Shown here: piece after piece, positions 1 to 6,706 of the stretch
Layout of the letters: every line of letters begins with the position of its first letter
How positions within the stretch are numbered: the first letter of the stretch is position 1
NCBI GenBank assembly: GCA_020073285.1
Contig: JAIQFM010000013.1
Coordinates: 1-41,394, forward strand
Source of the DNA: Terriglobia bacterium
GTDB taxonomy: Bacteria; Acidobacteriota; Terriglobia; Terriglobales; Acidobacteriaceae
Length of the DNA: 41,394 nt
Reading direction: 5' to 3'
Notes under the pieces: generated by a model
What the model was told of the DNA's origin: nothing
What the model saw: only the letters and a program-made list of their open reading frames with translations
Databases searched by the model: none
Made by a program: the position numbers and the translations under genes

Positions 1-1565
1 ATGTCGTCGAACACCGACTGCAACTGCGTAGCCAGATCGTTGGCCATCTTGGTGTTGGCCAGCACCGCCTCGTCGCGCAGTCGCTGATCGTAATCCGACT
101 GCGAAATCATGTTGGTGCGCAGCGCCTCCTGGAGCTTGCGCTGGGCATCCTGGAAGTCGGCGACAATCTGCGCATCGGCCTGCTGCCATGGCGGCAGCAT
201 GGCGATCGCCGCCTTCTCGTTGAGCGCCTGGGTTTCCAGCGAGGCCTTTTCCAGCAGCTTCTGCACTTGCTCGATCGTCGATGCCTTCACCGCCGCGACG
301 CGCGCGTCCTCATCCATCGACAGCTTTTTGCGGATCGAGTCGTTGTCGGCAGCCTTTTGCATGGCCGCGTCGTACTCCTGCCGATAGTGATCGAGGAGCT
401 GCTTCTCTTCAGCGTAGATCCTTGCCGTGCCTTGAAGCTCCTGGGTCTGCGCCCGGTCCACCGCCGCCAGCGTTTGCGCGTGGAACTGATCGCTGAGTTC
501 AACCTCGGCGTGAATGCGTTTTCTCAGCGAATCGAGGATCTCCTGCTGTTCCTTGTCATGGTTCGCGACATCGAAGTTGTAGAGCGTGTTTGAATCGATG
601 ACACCCCTTTGCGACAATGCGAGCTTCTCGGCATAGGCCTGCTCCGCTTTTGCGATGATCTTATCGTCACCCTCCAGGTAGCCGAGCACAACTTCGTTCT
701 GCAGCTTCCGCGTTTCATCGTGCAGTTTGAGAAGGAGATCGGCGCGCTTCGCGGTGGCTTCGGTTTCTATGCGGGTAACTGCGGTCTGATAGCCGGCCTC
801 GTCATTGACAAACTTCATTCCGGCGGCGGCCTCCGCGTTGAGCTTCTCTTGCTGAATCTTCGCGAAGCCTTCCTTGCCAATTAACGAGATCTGCTCCCAC
901 GCCTTAAGGTCCTCTATGTTCTGCCCCTTCGCCAACTCGCCAGTCTTCTCGAGCAGCGGGATCAGCTCCTGTTGCAGCTTGTTTCGCTGGGCGGCAAGTT
1001 CTGCGGTTTTGGTTCCGTAACCGAATATGATCGAGGTGAGCGCATCCTCCTTATTTAGCGAGTCGATGAAGCGCTGCTTTTCCTGAATCTGCCCGCGCAA
1101 GGAATCGATGTTTTGGCGCGCGATGACAAGGGTCTTTGGATCGACCAGAGCGGACTGGTTCGCCTTCAGATTCTCCTCGTTGAACTTTTTCGTCTCCTCG
1201 GTCATGCCGCCGAGAGCCTGTGCCGTCGATGCAATCTTTTCGCCGATTTCGACTAGCACCGGGATCACAGCCGCAAAAATCGCGACCGGGAGCGCCGCTC
1301 TCAATAGGGGGCCCAAAACTTGGCTCCGCGCCATCACGCCTTCCAGAGCGCGCGGCATCTCAATGCCGGTTGTGCGGACAAAGAGCTGGCCGGCAACGTG
1401 GGCGTCGAGAATATTCTTTTTCATCGCGGTGAAGACGAGGTTACCCTGCTGGCCGGTTTTCTGCAGGCTGGAGCCCATGTCGTTCAGCGAGCCGCGGATG
1501 TTCTGCACGCCGGTGGCGACGCCCTGATCGTCGAGCGTGACTTCGATTTGGACGGTCTGCGCCAA
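1..1565 (-). CDS. Phage tail tape-measure-like protein, 3' end beyond window
   Basis: The reading frame stays open from a TTG start at 1565 to the left edge, giving about 521 codons without a stop. I checked the frame at several points. The first 40 residues (MAQTVQIEVTLDD) resemble the N-terminus of tape-measure proteins. A hydrophobic stretch lies near residues 86-106 (LPVAIFAAVIPVLVEIG). The rest is rich in Gln, Glu, Lys and Ala and looks like a long coiled coil (for example AELAAQRNKLQQELI). Tape-measure proteins set tail length and are cut off inside the tail tube. The TTG lies just after the stop of the upstream small gene and has a purine-rich GGGGTAAGG before it, which suggests translational coupling. 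It sits in the - strand structural block with the capsid gene. Function is inferred from composition and position, not from a catalytic motif. Confidence 0.7.
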   Translation of the reverse strand, partial: MAQTVQIEVTLDDQGVATGVQNIRGSLNDMGSSLQKTGQQGNLVFTAMKKNILDAHVAGQLFVRTTGIEMPRALEGVMARSQVLGPLLRAALPVAIFAAVIPVLVEIGEKIASTAQALGGMTEETKKFNEENLKANQSALVDPKTLVIARQNIDSLRGQIQEKQRFIDSLNKEDALTSIIFGYGTKTAELAAQRNKLQQELIPLLEKTGELAKGQNIEDLKAWEQISLIGKEGFAKIQQEKLNAEAAAGMKFVNDEAGYQTAVTRIETEATAKRADLLLKLHDETRKLQNEVVLGYLEGDDKIIAKAEQAYAEKLALSQRGVIDSNTLYNFDVANHDKEQQEILDSLRKRIHAEVELSDQFHAQTLAAVDRAQTQELQGTARIYAEEKQLLDHYRQEYDAAMQKAADNDSIRKKLSMDEDARVAAVKASTIEQVQKLLEKASLETQALNEKAAIAMLPPWQQADAQIVADFQDAQRKLQEALRTNMISQSDYDQRLRDEAVLANTKMANDLATQLQSVFDD

Positions 1566-1566
1566 A

Positions 1567-1854
1567 TTACGCCTTACCCCCGCTCAGTTGGATCACTGGC
1601 TCCCCGCGACAGTCGGCCGACTTCGCCGAGTGCGCTACTACCAGGGCCGCGCGATCAGATGGGTCCAGCCCGCGGGCGCTGGCGACTCTCGCCACGCCCA
1701 CGGCGACGAGACTCTCAATTGCGTTCCACGCTGCTTCCGTCGTCGGGTCCGCGATGGTGACGGCGCCACTCGCACCGCATGCGGGGCACGTCCATGGCAT
1801 CTCGCGCGGTAGATTCGGCCTGTCGGGAACGGTGACCACGATCTTCTTCTCCAA
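1567..1854 (-). CDS. Small phage protein with a CPAC motif, unknown function
   Basis: This is a 95-residue protein if translation starts at TTG 1854, which has a good AGGAGG five bases upstream. A GTG at 1860 in the same frame would overlap that ribosome site, so I prefer the TTG. A single CPACG motif near residue 22 recalls one half of a zinc ribbon, but no second pair of cysteines follows. The middle is Ala-rich and probably helical (TEAAWNAIESLVAVGVARVA). It lies directly before the tape-measure gene, where many tailed phages encode tail assembly chaperones or a small tail protein. That role is only suggested by position. Confidence 0.55.
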   Translation of the reverse strand: MEKKIVVTVPDRPNLPREMPWTCPACGASGAVTIADPTTEAAWNAIESLVAVGVARVASARGLDPSDRAALVVAHSAKSADCRGEPVIQLSGGKA

Positions 1855-1902
1855 GCGCACCTCCTGCGAACCGCAGTAATTTCTCGGGTGGATTTGCTCT
1901 AC

Positions 1903-2007
1903 TCAAAACCCGGTGAGGAACCGGGGCACTGACAGCCCGTAGTTGAGGGCCATCGAACGGGGCACGTAGTTGAGCACCCCGATGCTTTTAGGTCCGCGTC
2001 CGTTCAC
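1903..2007 (-). CDS. Possible 34-residue small protein after the coiled-coil gene
   Basis: A GTG at 2007 opens a 34-codon frame that ends at TGA 1903-1905. The peptide (MNGRGPKSIGVLNY, then PRSMALNYGLSVPRFLTGF) looks more protein-like than chance, with two LNY motifs and an aromatic/hydrophobic tail. It is in frame with the preceding 225-residue gene, eight codons beyond its stop, so it could be a readthrough extension or an eroded piece of a longer gene. No convincing Shine-Dalgarno sequence precedes the GTG. Recorded because it is the only coding candidate between two structural genes. Confidence 0.3.
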   Translation of the reverse strand: MNGRGPKSIGVLNYVPRSMALNYGLSVPRFLTGF

Positions 2008-2031
2008 CAGACCGCGCGCCGGCCGAGCTTT

Positions 2032-2709
2032 TTACTCGGCTCGCAGAGCTTCGGTACGGTCGCTCCGCGGCATCTGCAATCCGTTCAGAGCGCCCAGCGC
2101 CTCTTGCAGCGAGTGCACCGACATCGTTTCCAGGTCCCATTCCATGATCGTCTTGACCTGATTGACGTAGCCGATGATGACGGCGGCCGAGCGTCTGCCG
2201 CTGCCCGAATCGTAACCGGTCTCTCCGATCTCCGCCCGCCTGGCACTGTCCAGCAGGCGCCGGTCGAATGCGCGGAGACTCTCGCCGATCTTCTGGTTGC
2301 TCGCGACGATCGCGCTGAGTTCGACATCGACTTGCCGAAGCAGTTCGGTAACGCGCCGCTCGCGTTTCCCGTCCAGGCGCGCTCCGATTGCCGCCCGTAT
2401 GCTCGCGCGCCGCTCTTCCCATTCGGCAGCCTTGAACGCAGCGTTGAGGTCAGCCAACTTCTCGGCCACCTCGGCGATCGCGGCTTCATCATCGCGGTCA
2501 CCACGCCGTGCGATTTCGATCTCGGCGCCGACCATATGGAGCCGTTCCCGGGCAGCCGGGTCTTCGCCGCTGCGGGCCGCGACTAGATAGCCCCTGCGTT
2601 CGGCTTCGAGCTGCGCGATGTGTTCGCGCCCGGCCGCGCGCGATTTCTGGAGCCGCTCCAGCGTCCCATCCCACTTCCCGATTTCGTTTTCGAGTTCCTT
2701 CTTATCCAC
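2032..2709 (-). CDS. Coiled-coil phage structural-region protein, unknown
   Basis: This 225-residue protein has a GTG start at 2709 with AAGGAG eight bases upstream. Residues 1-150 are strongly heptad-like and charged (for example KKELENEIGKWDGTLERL), so a long coiled coil is likely. The C-terminal third is more globular, with a SGSGRRSAAVIIGYVNQ segment. No signal peptide or membrane segment is seen. It lies between the major capsid gene and the tail genes on the same strand, a place usually taken by head-completion, neck or tail-tube proteins. I cannot assign it to one of those. It could also be a misplaced scaffold-like protein, since scaffolds are often coiled coils. The gene is well supported and the function is not. 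Confidence 0.7.
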   Translation of the reverse strand: MDKKELENEIGKWDGTLERLQKSRAAGREHIAQLEAERRGYLVAARSGEDPAARERLHMVGAEIEIARRGDRDDEAAIAEVAEKLADLNAAFKAAEWEERRASIRAAIGARLDGKRERRVTELLRQVDVELSAIVASNQKIGESLRAFDRRLLDSARRAEIGETGYDSGSGRRSAAVIIGYVNQVKTIMEWDLETMSVHSLQEALGALNGLQMPRSDRTEALRAE

Positions 2710-2778
2710 CGCTTCTTCTCCTTTTTTTGAACTTCCGTTTTTCTGACCGCCAGATCAGCCCCGCGTGTCGGGCCGATC

Positions 2779-3903
2779 CTAGGCGACGGCATTTTTGCCG
2801 ACGCCCCGATAATCGAGCCACGCGCCGCCGAAGGGGAACTTCACCTTGAAGCGCATCTCGTCCTTCGTGAACCCCACGCTCCCGCTCTGAGGACTGTTGT
2901 CCAGGTAGATTTGTGGAGCCTGGAATCCATCCAAGAACCCGATCTCGATCACCGGGCACGCGCTCGGCCAGCAGCCGTAGTACCAATCATTCGCGTCGCT
3001 CAGCAGTTCGTTCTCGATCAGCCCCTCGTTGTTATCGCCGAAGGCGCGAAACCACGGATTTGCCTCGAACGTGCCTGGCCCGGTGGGCCACTTGTCGGTC
3101 TGGTTGATGGCCCGCGCGTCTGCCCACCGCGCCGGCGCGAACATGATCCATTGCAGCGCCAGGCCAAGGGGTTTGTCGGAATCCTTTTCCTGCTGCGCCA
3201 CCAGCAACGCCCGCGCGGCGGTGAGAGCGGCCGGCGACAGCGGATCGGTGCCAAGGTTATTGTGATCGCCGTGGAAGACGGCTGTGGCGTCGGGGCCGTA
3301 GTTCGGATTGCTTTCGAACTTGGTCGTGATGAACTGCTTCAGTGTGCGGCGGCCGGCGCGCGCCATGCGTTCACTGAAGCCCTTCAGTTTCCCGAGATCG
3401 TCGTTGTAGATTGTCTCCTCCGTGACGGAAAGCACATTGCCTTTCTTCGTCACGGCGTACTGGATCTTGTCATCGGTCGGCTTGTCGAATTCCTGGTAGA
3501 CGCCGCCTTCCGCAACGTCGGAAAGATCGTCCAGGTAGCCGAGGCGAACGCGGCTCTGCGTTTTGTAATCGCCGATCGGATCGGCAACCGTATAGACGCG
3601 ATCGAGCCCGCGCATTCCGACTTCGGCATAGTCCTGGATGACCCGCTTGTTGAGTGCGTTCAGGAGGATGCTCGGGAAGCTCGCGACCTCGATATTCGTG
3701 GCGGCCAGCGCCGCGCGCGACCAGATCCCGCCCGTGCCCAAGCGCGTCAGCTCGGCGTCTCCCGTGATCGCGGCGTAGGCTTCCCGCAGGGCGAGCAGGC
3801 CCCGAAGCGATCTGAAAGGCTTCACGCCGAGGGCGATCGCTTCCTTTACGCCAAAGGTGGCGTCCATGGCGGCTTGCAATTCCAGAACTGAATTGAACTT
3901 CAT
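2779..3903 (-). CDS. Mu gpT-type major capsid protein
   Basis: The 374-residue product fits the Mu-like major head subunit family (HK97 fold). Recognisable pieces are an N-terminal helix region, a beta-rich centre (GDYKTQSRVRLGYLDDLSD) and the C-terminal hallmark around residues 200-260. There an alpha-helical RRTLKQFITTKFESN is followed by AVFHGDHNNL and a Leu/Ala segment ending in LQWIMFAPA. The start ATG at 3903 has AGGAG seven bases upstream. There is no fused protease. In Mu, portal, head-morphogenesis and protease genes precede this gene, but here only about 680 bp of gene-poor sequence and then regulators precede it. It forms the shell of the phage head. This is the most secure structural call in the prophage. 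Confidence 0.85.
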   Translation of the reverse strand: MKFNSVLELQAAMDATFGVKEAIALGVKPFRSLRGLLALREAYAAITGDAELTRLGTGGIWSRAALAATNIEVASFPSILLNALNKRVIQDYAEVGMRGLDRVYTVADPIGDYKTQSRVRLGYLDDLSDVAEGGVYQEFDKPTDDKIQYAVTKKGNVLSVTEETIYNDDLGKLKGFSERMARAGRRTLKQFITTKFESNPNYGPDATAVFHGDHNNLGTDPLSPAALTAARALLVAQQEKDSDKPLGLALQWIMFAPARWADARAINQTDKWPTGPGTFEANPWFRAFGDNNEGLIENELLSDANDWYYGCWPSACPVIEIGFLDGFQAPQIYLDNSPQSGSVGFTKDEMRFKVKFPFGGAWLDYRGVGKNAVA

Positions 3904-4106
3904 TTCGCTGATCTCCTTATAGTAAGGTCGATGCCAGTCGCGACCTTCAGAAGCATGCTGCCCCTCGACAGAAGCGCGCTTGAGGTTTCCGGGTCCGCTG
4001 CGAAGGCGGCGCTCGATGTCGTTTCGGCGCGAGCAACCAAGTTGCCCGGCAAAAACCTGCAGGGCGTCGTTTCGACGCGAGCACGGAATTTTTCAGTCAA
4101 TTCCAA
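3900..4106 (-). CDS. Doubtful 68-residue ORF overlapping the capsid start
   Basis: The frame runs from TTG 4106 to a TGA that overlaps the capsid ATG (ATGA). Its codons 5-12 and 21-28 come from a direct DNA repeat (GTCGTTTCGRCGCGAGCA on the + strand, at 4018-4035 and 4066-4083, 48 bp apart). This gives ARVETT and ARAETT at the protein level. The last codons are the capsid's own ribosome site, so that end may be open only by chance. It might be the tail of a deleted scaffold or protease gene, which normally lies here. No family is recognisable and the start has no clear ribosome site. Confidence 0.25.
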   Translation of the reverse strand: MELTEKFRARVETTPCRFLPGNLVARAETTSSAAFAADPETSSALLSRGSMLLKVATGIDLTIRRSAK

Positions 4107-4583
4107 ACTTCGTTAGCCATTCTTCCTGCACAGGTCCATGGCGCTCAAAGGCTCACTGCTTTTTCACAAATCGGGGCGCGCAAATCACTTTCGATATGCG
4201 CGCCCCGGCCCCGAGGAAAAGGAGAAGCGTAGAGCCCCCGGGAAAAACTGGACTTTGGAGCCGATCCGACCCCCTCAAAACGACCCCGCGCGACACGTCG
4301 CGCAGCCCCGTAGAGGCGTCCGCACAAAATTCAGGGCATATCCCCCCATGATGACCCGTCTGAGGCAAAAAAGACGCAGGCCTGTCCTGGTACTCACGGA
4401 GTTCAAGCGTGAGAAGAATGCCGACAGAACCGGCGTGCGTCTTCAGGAGGAAGGAACCAATGGACAGGGCAACGATCAAGAAATTCGAGCGGCCAGCGGG
4501 GGAAATCAGGTGGAGGACTGCCGCCTGTGAGTTCCGCTGGCCACTGAGGGCGTCTGGCGCTGGTTCGCGGCCAGGCGCACAGC
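4107..4583. other. Gene-poor stretch between capsid and regulator genes
   Basis: I find no convincing gene in about 480 bp. A + strand frame with an unusually good ribosome site (AGGAGG at 4445-4450, ATG at 4460) begins MDRATIKKFERPAGEIRW, vaguely like the start of an integrase arm-binding domain. It soon runs antisense through the HTH gene and loses protein character. The late promoter for the capsid operon is expected here, reading leftward, but I cannot pick a clear -35/-10 pair. The stretch sits where terminase, portal and protease genes are found in other Mu-like phages. Confidence 0.5.
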
Positions 4584-4808
4584 TTAAGATTTTTGTGGAT
4601 CGCGCGGCGGGTTCGCTTGCGCCCGCATTCGCGCGAGAAAATCGGCAACCGATTGCCTCGAAACATGGAAGGGCGCGCCGGGACGCTCTTGACGCCCCCG
4701 GAGAATTCCCCCGCGGACGTAACGCCGAATCGTCTCTCCCGAGCTGCACAACATCTTGGCGGCGATTGAAACGTCGATCTCGTCTTCCACGCCGTAGGAG
4801 CTTGCCAC
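4584..4808 (-). CDS. Excisionase/MerR-type helix-turn-helix protein
   Basis: The 74-residue product is essentially one winged HTH of the excisionase type (HTH_17-like). DVSIAAKMLCSSGETIRRYV supplies the helix-turn-helix near residues 12-31. A GGILRGRQ wing and the closing helix VSRQSVADFLARM follow. Such proteins bind DNA to bend it for recombination or act as small transcription regulators. In a transposable phage with no tyrosine integrase nearby, a switch or late-gene activator is more likely than an excisionase; this is inference. It follows the repressor on the same strand and in the same frame, after a double stop (TGATGA). The start GTG 4808 has no good ribosome site. GTG 4790 is an alternative. 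Confidence 0.65.
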   Translation of the reverse strand: MASSYGVEDEIDVSIAAKMLCSSGETIRRYVRGGILRGRQERPGAPFHVSRQSVADFLARMRAQANPPRDPQKS

Positions 4809-4886
4809 GATCGCCGCGTGAGCGCTGTGATCCTTGGGCGCCGGGCACCAGGCTAGTAACGGCGGCGGTGATGGCGGCGATCCTCA

Positions 4887-5765
4887 TCAGCGCTTTGCCG
4901 GGGCGCGGCCGCGCCGAATCTCGGCTCGCACATATGGAGCCGAGTTGGGGATCGACCACATGACGGCTCCAACGATCCGCCATCCGGTATCGCCGATGAT
5001 GTCCGGCGCTGCTTCCCATCCGATGACTTTCTCGGGGCGCCCAGCCACGGCCCTGATGTGATCTTCAAGCTCCCGGCTCGTCTCCATCTGCTGCAGCATC
5101 GCACTGTGCCGATCGCCCGCGCTGAAATACCGAAGCCAGCCAATATGAATGCCGGCGCGCCAGCGGCCCTCATCCCGGTCGTGGTAGGCGACGACCAATT
5201 TCCCTTCGAGCCCGTCTATCCGGGCAGCGTCAACGGCGACTAAATCGCCCTCTCCAAACATCGGATACATGCGCGCGTCAGGAGCTAGCACGGCAAAGAC
5301 CCTCGCCGGCTCGGGAACCAGGAACGTCGGCACAGGGATCAGCAGTTGTGCCGCCGGCCCTTCCAACAGCGAACCGCTGTAAACCGCGGCAACATCCCTT
5401 TCAGCTAAGAGCGGGATTGGCCTCACCTGCTTCCCCGCGTTGCTGAACGCCTCGCTCAGCGCCCTACTCAGCTCCTTCAGTTCTTTGCGCATGGCTGGAA
5501 TGAGGTGCTGAAGCGGCCGGTCCACCTTGGCCTGCTCCAGAAACCAGAGCGCGTTTGATGGTGCGATGTCCCTCGCAAGCCTAGCGAGCTGGATGTAGGT
5601 CTCGGCCGAAGGGCTATAGTCTTTTTGCCCCTTCTCCCAGGCCGACACTGTCGGCTGCGTCACCCTCATTGCCTTGGCAAATCGAGTTTGGCTCATCCCA
5701 AGCTTGGTGCGTAGCGAGTGAATCCGGTCGGTCCACGGGAACTCGCCTTTTTTCCGCGATGTCAT
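4887..5765 (-). CDS. Phage repressor: XRE HTH plus degenerate S24-like domain
   Basis: The 292-residue protein has an XRE/Cro-type HTH at about residues 13-48 (LGMSQTRFAKAMRVTQPTVS, then AWEKG). A linker follows, then a C-terminal LexA/CI-like S24 fold (VFAVLAPDARMYPMFGEGD, then LVAVDA). In active S24 proteins this motif carries the nucleophilic serine (DSM or GSM). Here Arg165 stands in its place, and I see no clear catalytic lysine in the GKLVVAYHDRDEGRWRAG region. It may therefore be a non-cleaving repressor, inactivated by another route. The ATG at 5765 has AAGGGA close upstream. It is divergent from the early operon, as Mu c is from ner-A-B, and probably keeps that operon silent. Confidence 0.8.
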   Translation of the reverse strand: MTSRKKGEFPWTDRIHSLRTKLGMSQTRFAKAMRVTQPTVSAWEKGQKDYSPSAETYIQLARLARDIAPSNALWFLEQAKVDRPLQHLIPAMRKELKELSRALSEAFSNAGKQVRPIPLLAERDVAAVYSGSLLEGPAAQLLIPVPTFLVPEPARVFAVLAPDARMYPMFGEGDLVAVDAARIDGLEGKLVVAYHDRDEGRWRAGIHIGWLRYFSAGDRHSAMLQQMETSRELEDHIRAVAGRPEKVIGWEAAPDIIGDTGWRIVGAVMWSIPNSAPYVRAEIRRGRAPAKR

Positions 5766-5846
5766 TTTTCCCTTGACTGGTGGCCCCTATAGGCTCACCA
5801 TTGCACAAGTTTATCTGGTATACATATAGATGGAAGTCCAAAGATC
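5766..5846. promoter_or_regulatory. Divergent control region between repressor and early operon
   Basis: These 81 bp separate the repressor from the early operon and must hold both promoters. An imperfect palindrome TGGTG-N13-CACCA (5778-5800, CCTATAGG at its centre) is a candidate operator. An AT-rich patch with TATACA (5819-5824) and TATAG (5825-5829) could be a -10 element for the rightward transcript. No well-spaced -35 is visible: TTGCAC at 5801 is only 12 bp away. The assignment rests on layout and the palindrome, not on a consensus match. Confidence 0.45.
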
Positions 5847-6224
5847 ATGAAAAGTTTTGGACATCACACCGCTGAACCTGATGCGGGCTCCGTAATTCGA
5901 CATCTTATCGCGGAGATCATCCGCCATTGCCCAAAATCCCGCCAACAGATCGCCGCCGAAATGGCCGTACTGCTGGGCCGGAAGGTATCACACCACATGT
6001 TGAACGACTTCACCGCGCCTGGAAAGTCCCGAGTGAACTTCCCGGCCGCATTTGTGCGGGCGTTCTCCGAGGTCACTTCAGACGACAGGCTCGAACGCTA
6101 TTTAGCCGGTCCCAGGCTGGGGAAGTTGATCCTCATCGCGGAGCACGACATCGTTTCGGTACTTGAGGAATTCGCCCGAGCGACATTGCGCAAGCGCGCG
6201 AAGAAAGGGAAGGCGACCAAATGA
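5847..6224 (+). CDS. First early-operon protein, probable phage regulator
   Basis: This is a 125-residue basic protein with no family I can name. Residues 28-70 (PKSRQQIAAEMAVLLGRKVS, later a FPAAFVRAFSEVT helix) could form a helix-turn-helix in which QQIAAEMA and HHMLNDF are the two helices. It ends in a Lys/Arg-rich tail. In Mu the first early gene is ner, a small DNA-binding regulator, and this gene takes the same place as the first one divergent from the repressor. Its stop overlaps the next start as ATGA. The ribosome site before ATG 5847 is weak (TGGAAG). Confidence 0.6.
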   Translation: MKSFGHHTAEPDAGSVIRHLIAEIIRHCPKSRQQIAAEMAVLLGRKVSHHMLNDFTAPGKSRVNFPAAFVRAFSEVTSDDRLERYLAGPRLGKLILIAEHDIVSVLEEFARATLRKRAKKGKATK

Positions 6225-6706
6225 CCCTACTCGTCGGTCATGCGGACGCTCGCCCGCGCAGCGCGCCTCAGCGGCTCGTCGCGCTCGTGCCGCTCCTCGA
6301 ATTCTTCCGGCAGCGCCGCGCCGGCCGCGCCATCACCGTTGTTCTTTCGGATGGCCGCAAGGCTCGAACCGCCCGCGAAATCGCCCTCGACATTGCGCAG
6401 CAGCACGGCATCTCTCGCGCCACTGTTTGGCGCTGGCACGCACGTTATAAGCCGGGCGATCTGGCCAGGCGGAGACGCAGCGACGCAGGTGCTAGTTTGT
6501 ATTTCCAGCGCCGACCGGACGCCGCCGCGCTGCTCGCGCGCCTCCTGAAGAAAAAACGTAGTGCACAAGAAATCTATGAAACGCTCCGACGGGCTGTCCC
6601 CGCGCCGGCACCGTGCTACGGCACGGTCGCAACCTACAGCAGGCGTCTTCGCGCGCAAGCGCGCGCCGCGCGCCGCCGCCGAAAGCAACCTGGAGCGGTC
6701 GCATGA
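6221..6706 (+). CDS. HTH protein resembling the DNA-binding front of a transposase
   Basis: The 161-residue, strongly basic protein contains a homeodomain-like HTH at about residues 52-72 (AREIALDIAQQHGISRATVW, then RWHARYKPG). A second helical region follows (AALLARLLKKKRSAQEIYET) with PCYGTVATYSRR, which recalls the second HTH at the front of IS481/Mu-type transposases. It has no catalytic core. The next gene is the DDE transposase, and the two overlap by ATGA. A reasonable inference is that part of the DNA recognition that MuA carries in one chain is supplied here by a separate protein. It could instead be an independent regulator. Confidence 0.6.
   Translation: MTLLVGHADARPRSAPQRLVALVPLLEFFRQRRAGRAITVVLSDGRKARTAREIALDIAQQHGISRATVWRWHARYKPGDLARRRRSDAGASLYFQRRPDAAALLARLLKKKRSAQEIYETLRRAVPAPAPCYGTVATYSRRLRAQARAARRRRKQPGAVA

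Noticed and set aside
2911-3891. 326-codon + strand ORF opposite the capsid gene
   Set aside because: It is antisense to a secure capsid gene and its product has no family likeness. Long antisense frames are expected in GC-rich coding DNA.
4460-4963. Tyrosine integrase gene starting at 4460
   Set aside because: Only the first 18 residues are suggestive. No catalytic Arg-His-Arg-Tyr set follows and the frame is mostly antisense to the HTH gene.
4153-5019. 288-codon - strand ORF across the HTH and repressor end
   Set aside because: It overlaps the well-supported HTH gene in another frame and is Arg/Ser-rich without motifs, although its internal ATG at 4887 overlaps the repressor stop.
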